Shown: one piece after another, positions 6,811 through 13,448 of the stretch
How positions within the stretch are numbered: the first letter of the stretch is position 1
Layout of the letters: every line of letters begins with the position of its first letter
Assembly (NCBI GenBank): GCA_910589015.1
Contig: CAJUSA010000009.1
Coordinates: 1-47,913, forward strand
DNA from: an uncultured Christensenellaceae bacterium
GTDB lineage: Bacteria; Bacillota; Clostridia; Christensenellales; Borkfalkiaceae
Direction: 5' to 3'
DNA length: 47,913 nucleotides
Notes under the pieces: model-generated
The model's input: only the letters and a program-made list of their open reading frames with translations
What the model was told of the DNA's origin: nothing
Database searches by the model: none
Translations under genes and position numbers: made by a program

Positions 6811-7953
6811 ATGAGCAGATACGGCAGGGGCGACGGTTGGAAATGGTTCTTGGTCGTGGTAGCGATCATCGGGCTTGCGGTGGCGATTACGGCGGGGATC
6901 ACGAACGGTTTCAAGGATTGGAATCCGTACGGCTGGTTCGATAAGAAGATCGAACAGCCCGGGGACGATCAAAAGGAACCGGGGGACGAAACGCAAGAAC
7001 CGTGCGTGCATGAGTACGCGGACGGGATCCACGTTTGCTTGAAATGCGGAACGGTAACGGCGCATGAGTATGCCGAGGGCAGTCACGCGTGCACGGTGTG
7101 CGGCGAAGTTTCGGCACATGAATATGCCGAAGGCAGTCATGAATGTACCGTGTGCCACGAAGTGAGCGAGCACGCCTATGCGGACGGCAGTCATGAATGC
7201 ACCGTCTGCGGCGAGGTGTCGGCGCATGCGTATGATGCAGACGGGCATGTGTGCACGGTCTGCGGTGAGTGCAAAGAACACCGTTACAACGATAAAGGTG
7301 CTTGCATGTATTGCGGCGGACGGCAGCTGCGTTATTCTTTTAATGATTTGACAATGAGCGAGGCAACGGAATTTCGAGCTTTGACGGCGGAAATTTTCCC
7401 CACGCATGCCGAGCCGGGCGCGGTCGTGGAATATGTTTCGGAACCTGTCAGCGTAACGCTTTCGGAAGGTCTTAAAGTCAAATACACCGTGACGAATGTG
7501 ACGGCAAGCGTTTACATATCCGAAACGGGCGCAATGGAAACGATCGATATGACGCAAACGGAAACAGGTTGGCGTTTTACCGTGCCCGAATTGAACGGCG
7601 TGATCGAAGTACATATTTCGGGAACAGCGGAAAAAGAATTGCCCGAAGGATATCATGCAGTCGCATATGAGGTGCAAGACAACACCGGCGGAGTGTCCCC
7701 GAACGGTAACTGGATGGTTGCTTTTAATTCGCCGAGTTACGCGAAGGAAGGCGATATCGTAAAAGTTGAGCTTGTGTGGAACATGTGGGGCGAAGGCGGA
7801 ACAAGTATTCCACAAATAAATAATATCACCGTATCGTATTCAAGCGAGAACGTAAGCGAAAGCTACGCGATAAAAGGGGACGGCGGAAATTCGGCGGTCG
7901 TGTTCTTCACGGTTGGCAAGGGCGACGTGAAATTGATCATCGAGATCAGTTAA
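6811..7953 (+). CDS. Membrane-anchored protein with zinc-ribbon-like repeats
   Basis: A 380-residue protein. Residues about 11-30 form one transmembrane or signal segment (WFLVVVAIIGLAVAITAGI), directly followed by TNGFKDWNPYGWF, a motif shared with the next gene. After a Glu/Asp/Pro-rich linker come about six tandem units of 16-20 residues (about 66-172) of the form H-x-Y-x-x-G-x-H-x-C-x-x-C-G, such as HEYAEGSHACTVCGEVSA. Each has a CxxC and histidines, which suggests zinc binding. The C-terminal half is beta-rich and extracytoplasmic. In an inovirus-like element it may be a minor virion or adsorption protein; this is inferred from topology and position. Confidence 0.75.
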   Translation: MSRYGRGDGWKWFLVVVAIIGLAVAITAGITNGFKDWNPYGWFDKKIEQPGDDQKEPGDETQEPCVHEYADGIHVCLKCGTVTAHEYAEGSHACTVCGEVSAHEYAEGSHECTVCHEVSEHAYADGSHECTVCGEVSAHAYDADGHVCTVCGECKEHRYNDKGACMYCGGRQLRYSFNDLTMSEATEFRALTAEIFPTHAEPGAVVEYVSEPVSVTLSEGLKVKYTVTNVTASVYISETGAMETIDMTQTETGWRFTVPELNGVIEVHISGTAEKELPEGYHAVAYEVQDNTGGVSPNGNWMVAFNSPSYAKEGDIVKVELVWNMWGEGGTSIPQINNITVSYSSENVSESYAIKGDGGNSAVVFFTVGKGDVKLIIEIS

Positions 7954-7981
7954 AATTAAAAGCTGGGCGGGGAGTAAAATT

Positions 7982-9226
7982 ATGAGTAAGACAGGAAGAT
8001 TTACGGCGGTAATATTGGCGATTGTGTTACTTGCCGCGGGGGTGACGGCGTGGCTCACGAACGGGTTCAAGGAATGGGATCCGTTCGGGTGGTTCGGCAG
8101 CGAACAGGGCGGCGCGGTGGGAACACCGGACGACGAGGAAACGGAATCGTGCGGCATGGTGATCGAGGGGGAAGGGACGGAAACGCTGCCGATCCGGCAG
8201 TACCGTATCGCGCGGGGATCGTATGCGGTGTATGCCGTACCGGCGAGCGCGGAAAGCGCGTATACGCTTGTTGCAACGGTGGGACCGGAAAACAGCGGTA
8301 CGAACACGGCGGTAGAATGGACGATCGCGTTTGCGGATCCGTCGCATGAATGGGCGCAGGGGAAACGGCTTTCGGATTACGTCACGCTTACGGTGAGCGG
8401 CACGGGCTTGGAAAGCAAGCAAGCCGTTGTGGCGTGCCTGCAACCGTTCGGGGCGCAGATCGTTATCACGGTGACGTCGGTGACCAGCCCGGAAGTGCAA
8501 ACGACGCGTACGGTAGATTACGTTCGGAAGATAACCGATTTTACATTAAGTTTCGGTGATGTGGCGTGCGACTTTGCAAGCGGCAGCACGGGCGTGACGG
8601 TAGAGCTTGCCGAAACGGGCATTCCGAAAGGCGGCGCGGCGAATCTGAACGTGATCTATGAAGATACTCCGTATACAAAGGTAGCGGAATATGAGGTCGG
8701 TTATGCGCTTTCGTTGAGCGATTTAGACGCGACTGAAAACGGTAAACCGGTTGTGCTTGCCCGGGAATGGTTATCAGCTTACGGAACTTACGGTGTTTAT
8801 TATAATATCGGTTTTTATCATTACACCGAATCGGGAAATTATCAAAGTATTACATATGACGCATTGTTTCATTATTCCGTAGCGGATAAAGGGCTGTATT
8901 TCGGTAAGAAATTTTTCACCGATAATCTGGGGTTAACGTGTTATTGCGGCGGGCAAGGTTCGTTTCCGTCAACGGAAAGCACAGGCGGACTTTTAGAGCC
9001 TTCCGATCCGACGGTGATCATGAAGATTTTTGATGAAGAATTGGTATTTCCGTTTAACACGTATGAAAAGAACATTATGTTTACGCTCACGGTAACGTTG
9101 ACGGGAAAGCATGTGAACATGAGTAAATCGACTGATTTTACAATGACGGGCTATACGAACCTGCCGAAGGTCACGGACGTGGAAATCAACGGTGGGAATG
9201 CCGGGGACGGAAATATCGAGTTTTAA
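7982..9226 (+). CDS. Membrane-anchored beta-rich protein, paralogous N-terminus to preceding gene
   Basis: A 414-residue protein with GGGGAG ahead of the ATG. Residues about 7-25 are hydrophobic (FTAVILAIVLLAAGVTAWL) and lead into TNGFKEWDPFGWFG, the same module as in the preceding gene (TNGFKDWNPYGWF). The rest is Thr/Ser/Gly-rich and beta-like with no further membrane segment, as in a secreted or surface-exposed structural protein. The unlike C-terminal halves on one shared N-terminal module suggest two virion or envelope proteins assembled by the same machinery. No known family is recognised. Confidence 0.7.
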   Translation: MSKTGRFTAVILAIVLLAAGVTAWLTNGFKEWDPFGWFGSEQGGAVGTPDDEETESCGMVIEGEGTETLPIRQYRIARGSYAVYAVPASAESAYTLVATVGPENSGTNTAVEWTIAFADPSHEWAQGKRLSDYVTLTVSGTGLESKQAVVACLQPFGAQIVITVTSVTSPEVQTTRTVDYVRKITDFTLSFGDVACDFASGSTGVTVELAETGIPKGGAANLNVIYEDTPYTKVAEYEVGYALSLSDLDATENGKPVVLAREWLSAYGTYGVYYNIGFYHYTESGNYQSITYDALFHYSVADKGLYFGKKFFTDNLGLTCYCGGQGSFPSTESTGGLLEPSDPTVIMKIFDEELVFPFNTYEKNIMFTLTVTLTGKHVNMSKSTDFTMTGYTNLPKVTDVEINGGNAGDGNIEF

Positions 9227-9238
9227 GCGGTGTGGAAA

Positions 9239-10669
9239 ATGGAACGGAAAAGAGAAATAAAAATTTTTGGGGCGTTTGTGCTGCTTATTTTATTGCTGTG
9301 CGCGTGCGTGTTCCCGCCGATGACGGTCGGTTACGCTTATGCTGCGGAAAGCGTCGGTTCGCCCGTGCTCACGGATCTGATGAAGGATCCTTCGTTTGAT
9401 CCGGACGCCTGGGAACAGCGTGCGGACGATTACAGCATGGAATTGATCCAGATCGCAGAAAGCACGGACGGCGAGCTTTTGCTATACGTTTATCAGCCGG
9501 TGGCAAAGCGCAGCGTAAAGGCAAGCTCGGTCAATATCGCGCGGGATCAGAACAATATGGCGTCGCTCACGTTTGACAATTACAAGTTGTCGTTCGTCGA
9601 TTGCATGGGCGTGTTCTTTAAGTATCGCGTGGTCGGGTTTCAGCTCGCCGAAACAAGCGTGCGGTATTACAATATCAGTAATATTCTGCGTCCTTATATC
9701 TTCGGGATCGATATCGAGCCGGACAACGACAATAAAACGGGCGAAATCGGTTATCGCGTGGGGCAGCTCTGGACGGTGATCACGGCAGGCGAAGAAGTTA
9801 CATATGAAAAGTCGGTGTCGGAAGTGATCGTTGTCACGGACGAAATGGTCGGGTTCAAGCGTTATAACGACGGCTTTTATTGGGACGGCACGAAATATTG
9901 CGACGCGCATTTCGTGGCGTTTAATACCGACCGCGACATAGACCGGATCGTGACGGCGGATCTGGAATTCTATTCCACGGCGTATTGGGCGCGGGAAGGG
10001 CAGAAAACGAAGTACTATGAACCGGTGTACCATAAGAAACGATTGACGCACGGGGAAATGGTCGAGAACGACGGCGGCGGGTGGTTCGGTTCATCGAATC
10101 AATGGAACCGTATCGCGTCGGTAGATTATTTCCTGCATGAGGTAAATTGGACGGAAGAGGAAAGCAAGAAGATATCGGAATATCAGTGGGTGTTGAACTT
10201 TTACGAAAGCCGGTTCGTGTGCGAGGCGGGCGGCAAAGACGTATTGATCTGCGCGCTTGTGCCGTTCGGGTTTATCTGGACGATCGTGAACGGCTGTACC
10301 ACGACGGGTGAGATCGTGTCGGACGTGCTGTTGCTGAATTTAGAGTTCGAGGCGAACGACGAGGTGTACAGCATGGGTGTGGTGGCGAACCGGCAGACGA
10401 GCAGCACGCGCCCGATCGGCACGGACGAAGTGTTCAACTTCCTGAAATGGCTGTCGCAGAAAACGGGCTTGCCGCAATGGGCGTTGGTGCTGATCATCAT
10501 TGCGGTGGCGTTGTTGATCGTGCTGCCGTTGCTGATCAAATTCTTTCCCGACGTGTTCTACGCCATTGTAAAAGGCATAGCGTGGCTTTTCAAGGGGCTT
10601 TGGTGGCTTATCTGCTTGCCGTTTAGAGGGATTGCTGCATTGATACGGAAGGCAAGGGGGAAAGGATGA
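9239..10669 (+). CDS. Secreted protein with C-terminal membrane segment, adsorption-protein-like
   Basis: A 476-residue protein. The N-terminus is a signal peptide (charged MERKREIK, hydrophobic core FGAFVLLILLLCACVF, likely cleavage after AYAAE or nearby). A long extracytoplasmic part follows, and then a C-terminal transmembrane segment (WALVLIIIAVALLIVLPLLI) plus an amphipathic Trp/Phe-rich tail ending in basic residues. This topology, directly upstream of a Zot-like ATPase gene with a 4-bp overlap, matches inoviral minor coat or adsorption proteins (pIII/pVI-like). ATG 9239 is used; a GTG at 9230 is in frame and equally possible. Confidence 0.7.
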   Translation: MERKREIKIFGAFVLLILLLCACVFPPMTVGYAYAAESVGSPVLTDLMKDPSFDPDAWEQRADDYSMELIQIAESTDGELLLYVYQPVAKRSVKASSVNIARDQNNMASLTFDNYKLSFVDCMGVFFKYRVVGFQLAETSVRYYNISNILRPYIFGIDIEPDNDNKTGEIGYRVGQLWTVITAGEEVTYEKSVSEVIVVTDEMVGFKRYNDGFYWDGTKYCDAHFVAFNTDRDIDRIVTADLEFYSTAYWAREGQKTKYYEPVYHKKRLTHGEMVENDGGGWFGSSNQWNRIASVDYFLHEVNWTEEESKKISEYQWVLNFYESRFVCEAGGKDVLICALVPFGFIWTIVNGCTTTGEIVSDVLLLNLEFEANDEVYSMGVVANRQTSSTRPIGTDEVFNFLKWLSQKTGLPQWALVLIIIAVALLIVLPLLIKFFPDVFYAIVKGIAWLFKGLWWLICLPFRGIAALIRKARGKG

Positions 10670-11493
10670 TCACGATCGTATTCGCCCCGCCGCGAACGGG
10701 GAAAACCTGCTTTTTGGCGCACATGGCGCGGGAAACGGCATTCGATTTCGAGCGCAACACGCTCATGCGGAAAGCGATCCAGGATAAGTATGAAAAGGGG
10801 TTCACGCATTTGCAAACGGTGCCGTTTCACTGCGTTTCGTCGAACTTTGACATGACCTTCCGCAAATTCGGTTATAGTCCGCGGTATAGCCGGCGGATCA
10901 ATCCGTTTCGGTTGGGTTATGAAAATCCGCATGTTCGGACGCATTTTAATTTTCCGTACGAAAGTATCTTTATCACCGAGGCGCAGAAGTACCTGAACAG
11001 CCGCATGAGCCGTAACTATCCGGATTGGCAATCGCGGTGGTACGAGCAACACGGGCATAATGATCTGGACGTTTGGTTGGATACGCAGCGCCCCATGCTC
11101 ATTGACGTTAATATCCGGGAACTGTCACGGTTCATCGAGATCGTGCGTCTGATGATTAAAAATGACGGTTACGGTAAGCCGATAGGGTTGCGGTGGCTCG
11201 TGCGTGTGTTGCCGGATAGCAGCGCGTTCGAACATTATATGACAAGCGGGAAACAGGATAAAGGGTGTTTCGAGGAACTCGAAGTAACCGCAGATTACAA
11301 TGTGTTCCGAGGTTATGACAGTCAGAACTGCAAACCGAAATTTTATGCAGGTCATATGGACGAAGATCTGGATTATGTTTCGGGAACGGGTTTCGGCGAT
11401 GACGTGAGCGAATACGTGCGCTATCTGGCAACGGTGGACGACGAACTGCCCGAGGGGTTTTATCAGACGACTAAGAAGAAAGAGGCGGCATAA
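10666..11493 (+). CDS. zot: Zot/pI-like assembly ATPase
   Basis: A 275-residue P-loop protein. Walker A is at residues 5-13 (FAPPRTGKT) and a Walker B-like strand at about 103-108 (IFITEA). A segment DVWLDTQRPMLIDVNIREL follows, matching the Zot-family pattern (TQ, ID, IR). In inoviruses this protein drives phage assembly and extrusion at the membrane. Unlike many pI/Zot proteins I see no transmembrane helix, so a membrane partner would be needed; the preceding gene, overlapping by 4 bp, ends in one. The family assignment is by motif and context. Confidence 0.8.
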   Translation: MITIVFAPPRTGKTCFLAHMARETAFDFERNTLMRKAIQDKYEKGFTHLQTVPFHCVSSNFDMTFRKFGYSPRYSRRINPFRLGYENPHVRTHFNFPYESIFITEAQKYLNSRMSRNYPDWQSRWYEQHGHNDLDVWLDTQRPMLIDVNIRELSRFIEIVRLMIKNDGYGKPIGLRWLVRVLPDSSAFEHYMTSGKQDKGCFEELEVTADYNVFRGYDSQNCKPKFYAGHMDEDLDYVSGTGFGDDVSEYVRYLATVDDELPEGFYQTTKKKEAA

Positions 11494-11693
11494 TGGATTA
11501 TCATGATTTGCAAAGTATACAAAAATGCTTGGAAGAAATTTACGCGACGTTTCGAGGAACACTCGATACGGCGGATTTTGTTCCCGAAAAGTATCAGCGG
11601 AAGATCATGGCATATATATTTAAGCGCGTGAAACGTGCATTCCGTATGCGGGATCGTGCGGAACGGAAGTACGCCAAAGAACATAAAAGTTGA
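11493..11693 (+). CDS. Small basic hypothetical protein after zot
   Basis: A 66-residue helical protein whose ATG shares one base with the zot stop. The first half is acidic to neutral (MDYHDLQSIQKCLEEIYATF) and the second half very basic (FKRVKRAFRMRDRAERKYAK). No membrane segment or known domain. The coupling to zot suggests a role in assembly or packaging, but nothing more can be said. Confidence 0.6.
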   Translation: MDYHDLQSIQKCLEEIYATFRGTLDTADFVPEKYQRKIMAYIFKRVKRAFRMRDRAERKYAKEHKS

Positions 11694-11729
11694 ACAGGTA
11701 TTGCAAAATCAAAGAAAAGGTGTTATAAT

Positions 11730-12041
11730 ATGGAAAGTAAAGAAAAACGACCAACTTTTTTTAAGCGAAAGGGTGAAAAATTAGATAGTATGAGGACACC
11801 GATTACTGGGGAACCGAATACGAACATGGATAAATACGGAAAAAATGACGGGCGACTTATCCAACGGCGAAAATATGGTGATGATGGAGTAGCGGTTAAG
11901 GATTTAGATGTTGGGGGTACGCATAAACCTTATGATCATGGACATGATTATGTAGGAAAAGGCAGAATGGATGATCGTCCATTGACAAAACAAGAGCAGC
12001 GGGAACTAAATAAGGCAAAGAAAAAAAGGAGACTTTGGTAA
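11730..12041 (+). CDS. Putative toxin resembling a polymorphic-toxin C-terminal domain
   Basis: A 103-residue very basic protein. The central part (GRLIQRRKYGDDGVAVKDLD, then HKPYDHGHDY) resembles a C-terminal module I associate with polymorphic toxins of Bacillota: 'IQ-R-R-x-Y-G-x-D-G-x-A-x-x-D-x-D' followed by spaced histidines. It stands alone, without a secretion or LXG domain, followed within 2 bases by an acidic 91-residue gene, a toxin-then-immunity order. The region is AT-richer than the rest of the phage operon, suggesting later acquisition. The similarity is from memory, not from a search. A role as accessory phage structural protein remains possible. Confidence 0.5.
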   Translation: MESKEKRPTFFKRKGEKLDSMRTPITGEPNTNMDKYGKNDGRLIQRRKYGDDGVAVKDLDVGGTHKPYDHGHDYVGKGRMDDRPLTKQEQRELNKAKKKRRLW

Positions 12042-12042
12042 A

Positions 12043-12318
12043 ATGATTGATTTGCAGCGTTGTAATGAAGAGCAAAAACAAACGGTCGACGATCTTATTT
12101 ATATGTATGAAACGGGTCAGGAATTCTTTTTTACTTATAAAGGGCGTATTTATCATTTCGATTATTCCGGTGGACAAAGCGGAAAAATCTGCGTTTACGA
12201 AGAAAAAGCAGGAACGCCTGAATTTTTGTTTGACGATCTCGAAGATTTCATGCAGCATTTTGAAATAGACGGGAAATCGTTTCAAGAGTTCTTTTTCGAC
12301 GATGAATTCGGAATATAA
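12043..12318 (+). CDS. Acidic immunity-like protein
   Basis: A 91-residue acidic protein (Asp/Glu/Phe-rich) with AAGGAG 10 bases before its ATG. The pattern is a short helix, an aromatic beta hairpin (EFFFTYKGRIYHFDY), then a helix and a tail IDGKSFQEFFFDDEF. Small acidic proteins with a 'DGKS.xE' tail commonly follow the toxin-like module seen in the upstream gene, hence the suggestion of a cognate immunity protein. Its start lies 1 base after the upstream stop. It is the last gene before the phage terminator. Confidence 0.5.
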   Translation: MIDLQRCNEEQKQTVDDLIYMYETGQEFFFTYKGRIYHFDYSGGQSGKICVYEEKAGTPEFLFDDLEDFMQHFEIDGKSFQEFFFDDEFGI

Positions 12319-12348
12319 AAAAACGGACGGGAAACCGTCCAATTTTTG
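12319..12348 (+). terminator. Terminator of the phage operon
   Basis: A GGACGG/CCGTCC stem with a GAAA loop (12325-12340), preceded by an A-run and followed by AATTTTT, right after the last phage gene. Confidence 0.75.
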
Positions 12349-12392
12349 AGCGAAAAAGCAGAGGTGACTGGTGAACAATCCACTATTTGGTT

Positions 12393-12590
12393 TCACCGCT
12401 TTGGCGGTGACGCGTCGAGAGACCGCGCGCGAGGTGCACCTCGCAACGTTGCTGTGTTGCGAGGTTGGCGCGGTGCTCTGCTGGCGTTACACCGAACAGA
12501 AGAGATTGGGCGACCAGACAGCCAAAAAAGTCTGAACGAAGTTCGAAAAAGAAAGATCCCCCGCGCACGAGGTTTACCCGTGCGCGGGGG
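12393..12590. other. Cluster of strong hairpins at the phage right end
   Basis: No credible gene is present. The structures are: TCACCGC/GCGGTGA with a TTTG loop (12393-12410); an outer 11-bp stem AGAGACCGCGC with GCGCGGT(G)CTCT (12418-12479) enclosing CCTCGCAAC/GTTGCGAGG (12439-12464) or alternatively the 16-bp palindrome 12429-12444; and a perfect 12-bp GC stem (12558-12569 with 12579-12590). Filamentous phages carry their packaging signal and replication origins as hairpins in one intergenic region, so this is a candidate for that region. The last hairpin, with T-rich sequence on the minus side, may alternatively be a terminator. Confidence 0.5.
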
Positions 12591-12621
12591 TTCCGTTCAG
12601 ACGGAAAAACCGTCAAAAAAA

Positions 12622-12643
12622 TTTGGGGGCAGATTTGGGGGCA
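12622..12643. repeat. Right arm-type integrase site (tandem 10-mer)
   Basis: The 22-bp block with TTTGGGGGCA at 12622-12631 and 12634-12643 is identical in sequence and orientation to 272-293. It lies 75 bp inside attR. Confidence 0.55.
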
Positions 12644-12718
12644 GTAAGTAAAAAGGAAGAAATACCCATATATTTGAGTAGAAAAACGGGGCTTTTCTTA
12701 CGAAAAACCCCGAAAACA

Positions 12719-12744
12719 TTGGTGACCTTGCCGGGAATCGAACC
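12719..12744. repeat. attR: 3' end of intact tRNA-Glu
   Basis: These 26 bases are identical to 145-170. The segment supplies the 3' acceptor strand, CCA and part of the T-arm of the intact tRNA-Glu. Confidence 0.85.
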
Positions 12745-12794
12745 CGGGATTGCGCCGTGAGAGGGCGCCGTCTTAACCGCTTGACCACAAGGCC
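12720..12794 (-). tRNA. tRNA-Glu (anticodon CTC)
   Basis: On the minus strand a 75-nt cloverleaf can be drawn. The acceptor stem GGCCTTG pairs with CAAGGTC, the anticodon stem GCGCC with GGCGC, the seven-base loop CTCTCAC gives anticodon CTC, the T-arm carries TTCGATTC, and CCA is encoded. CTC reads the Glu codon GAG. Its 3' end is the integration target of the phage. Confidence 0.93.
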
Positions 12795-12811
12795 GTTTCA
12801 AATACTATGTG

Positions 12812-12840
12812 ATTATATCATAACCAAATCAATCTTGCAA
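12812..12840 (-). promoter_or_regulatory. Promoter of tRNA-Glu
   Basis: On the minus strand TTGCAA (12840-12835), a 17-bp spacer and TATAAT (12817-12812) stand about 18 bases upstream of the tRNA 5' end. Confidence 0.75.
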
Positions 12841-12872
12841 CCGTTTTTTAAGGCAAAAATAAAATTTTTGCG

Positions 12873-13061
12873 AAAAGAAAAGACATCCGCCTGTGCCGTA
12901 GCTTGAAAAATGGGTAACCCGCTTTCAGCAGGTGGGTGCGTAGCGAGAGGGCATCAGACTTTCCGCATAAATGCAGACCTTGCATAGCAATCCCGACTGG
13001 CGCTCCCGAAGTTATTTCGTGGATTCCGCTGTTCTTCAAGACCCGTACACCGCAGGTGTCG
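12873..13061 (-). ncRNA. ssrS: Probable 6S RNA
   Basis: A gene-free stretch with the form of a transcribed structured RNA on the minus strand. It has a promoter TTGCTT-17-TATAAT (13095-13067), then about 180 nt whose ends pair (GACACCTGC near the 5' end with GCGGATGTC near the 3' end, one mismatch), and then a U-rich tail at 12881-12872. Inside are an unpaired central region and a hairpin ACCTGCT..GCGGGT near 12920-12940. Length, long closing stem and central bubble fit 6S RNA, the RNA-polymerase-binding regulator. I identify it by shape and remembered similarity, without a covariance-model match. Confidence 0.55.
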
Positions 13062-13174
13062 GCATTATTATAGCAAGCCGCGTAAAAAAAAGCAAGTATC
13101 GCGCGCAAAATTTTGCAAGGGATTTTCTGGCACATTCGCTTTACATTTTGCCGAATTGGTGATAGACTGGAACC

Positions 13175-13399
13175 ATGAAGAAGGTAATCGAAGTCGACGG
13201 AATGTGTTGCAAAAAGTGCGCGGAACGTGCGGAACGGAAGCTGCGCTTGCTCGACGGCGTAACAAACGCCCGTGCGAATTTCAAAAAGCAAATCATTTTT
13301 GTTCAGACCGATTTACCCGACGAAACGCTGACGGAATGCGTGACGCAGGCGGGTTTTACGGTGAAGGAAATCCGTGTACGCAAAGGAATTTTCGGCTAA
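13175..13399 (+). CDS. Heavy-metal-associated (HMA) domain protein
   Basis: A 74-residue single HMA domain with the metal motif GMCCKKC (GMxCxxC, residues about 9-15) at the first loop, then the beta-alpha-beta-beta-alpha-beta pattern (ARANFKKQIIFVQTD, ETLTECVTQAGFTVKEI). Such proteins bind copper or similar soft metals as chaperones. Length is typical of free-standing CopZ-like proteins. The extra Cys just before the canonical second Cys is unusual. It stands alone between the 6S RNA and the ileS leader, with a poor ribosome site; no metal exporter is adjacent, so the metal is unknown. Confidence 0.82.
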   Translation: MKKVIEVDGMCCKKCAERAERKLRLLDGVTNARANFKKQIIFVQTDLPDETLTECVTQAGFTVKEIRVRKGIFG

Positions 13400-13413
13400 T
13401 TGCTCAAATCCGC

Positions 13414-13442
13414 TTTACAAAACCGTGCGTATGCGATATAAT
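13414..13442 (+). promoter_or_regulatory. Promoter of the ileS T-box transcript
   Basis: TTTACA (13414-13419), 17-bp spacer, TATAAT (13437-13442). Transcription would start near 13449, at the beginning of the T-box leader. Confidence 0.75.
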
Positions 13443-13448
13443 AGAAAC

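Larger units (their letters stand above)
145..12744. mobile_element. Integrated inovirus-like prophage in tRNA-Glu
   Basis: The element is bounded by a 26-bp direct repeat of the tRNA-Glu 3' end. It carries a tyrosine integrase, divergent XRE repressors and promoter, an HUH-type Rep initiator, several membrane or secreted proteins and a Zot/pI-like P-loop ATPase. Rep plus Zot-like ATPase plus small virion-like membrane proteins is the hallmark gene set of inoviruses. The genes from 2479 to 12318 run in one direction with frequent 1-4 bp overlaps. At about 12.6 kb it is large for an inovirus. No classical short major coat protein is obvious, so a related non-virion plasmid-like element cannot be excluded. 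Confidence 0.75.

Noticed and set aside
7009..7326. CRISPR-like spaced repeats
   Set aside because: Repeats are in frame, code for H-x-Y..CxxC units and lack unique spacers of constant length.
6562..7815. 417-codon frame antisense to the zinc-ribbon gene
   Set aside because: The opposite strand has good ribosome sites and a coherent domain structure in one operon.
11701..11729. TTGCAA-17-TATAAT as promoter of the toxin-like gene
   Set aside because: The -10 lies between the ribosome site and ATG 11730, so transcription would begin inside the gene; possibly fortuitous or for a shorter product.
12346..12651. 101-codon frame at the phage right end
   Set aside because: It runs through strong hairpins and the arm repeats and reads as Arg/Gly-rich; no ribosome site.
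12597..12801. Small frames antisense to the arm repeats and across the tRNA
   Set aside because: They overlap the tRNA-Glu gene and att site; SAPK-like residues come from the repeated DNA block.
12873..13061. RNase P or tmRNA gene
   Set aside because: No RNase P conserved core or tmRNA tRNA-like ends were seen; paired ends and size fit 6S better.
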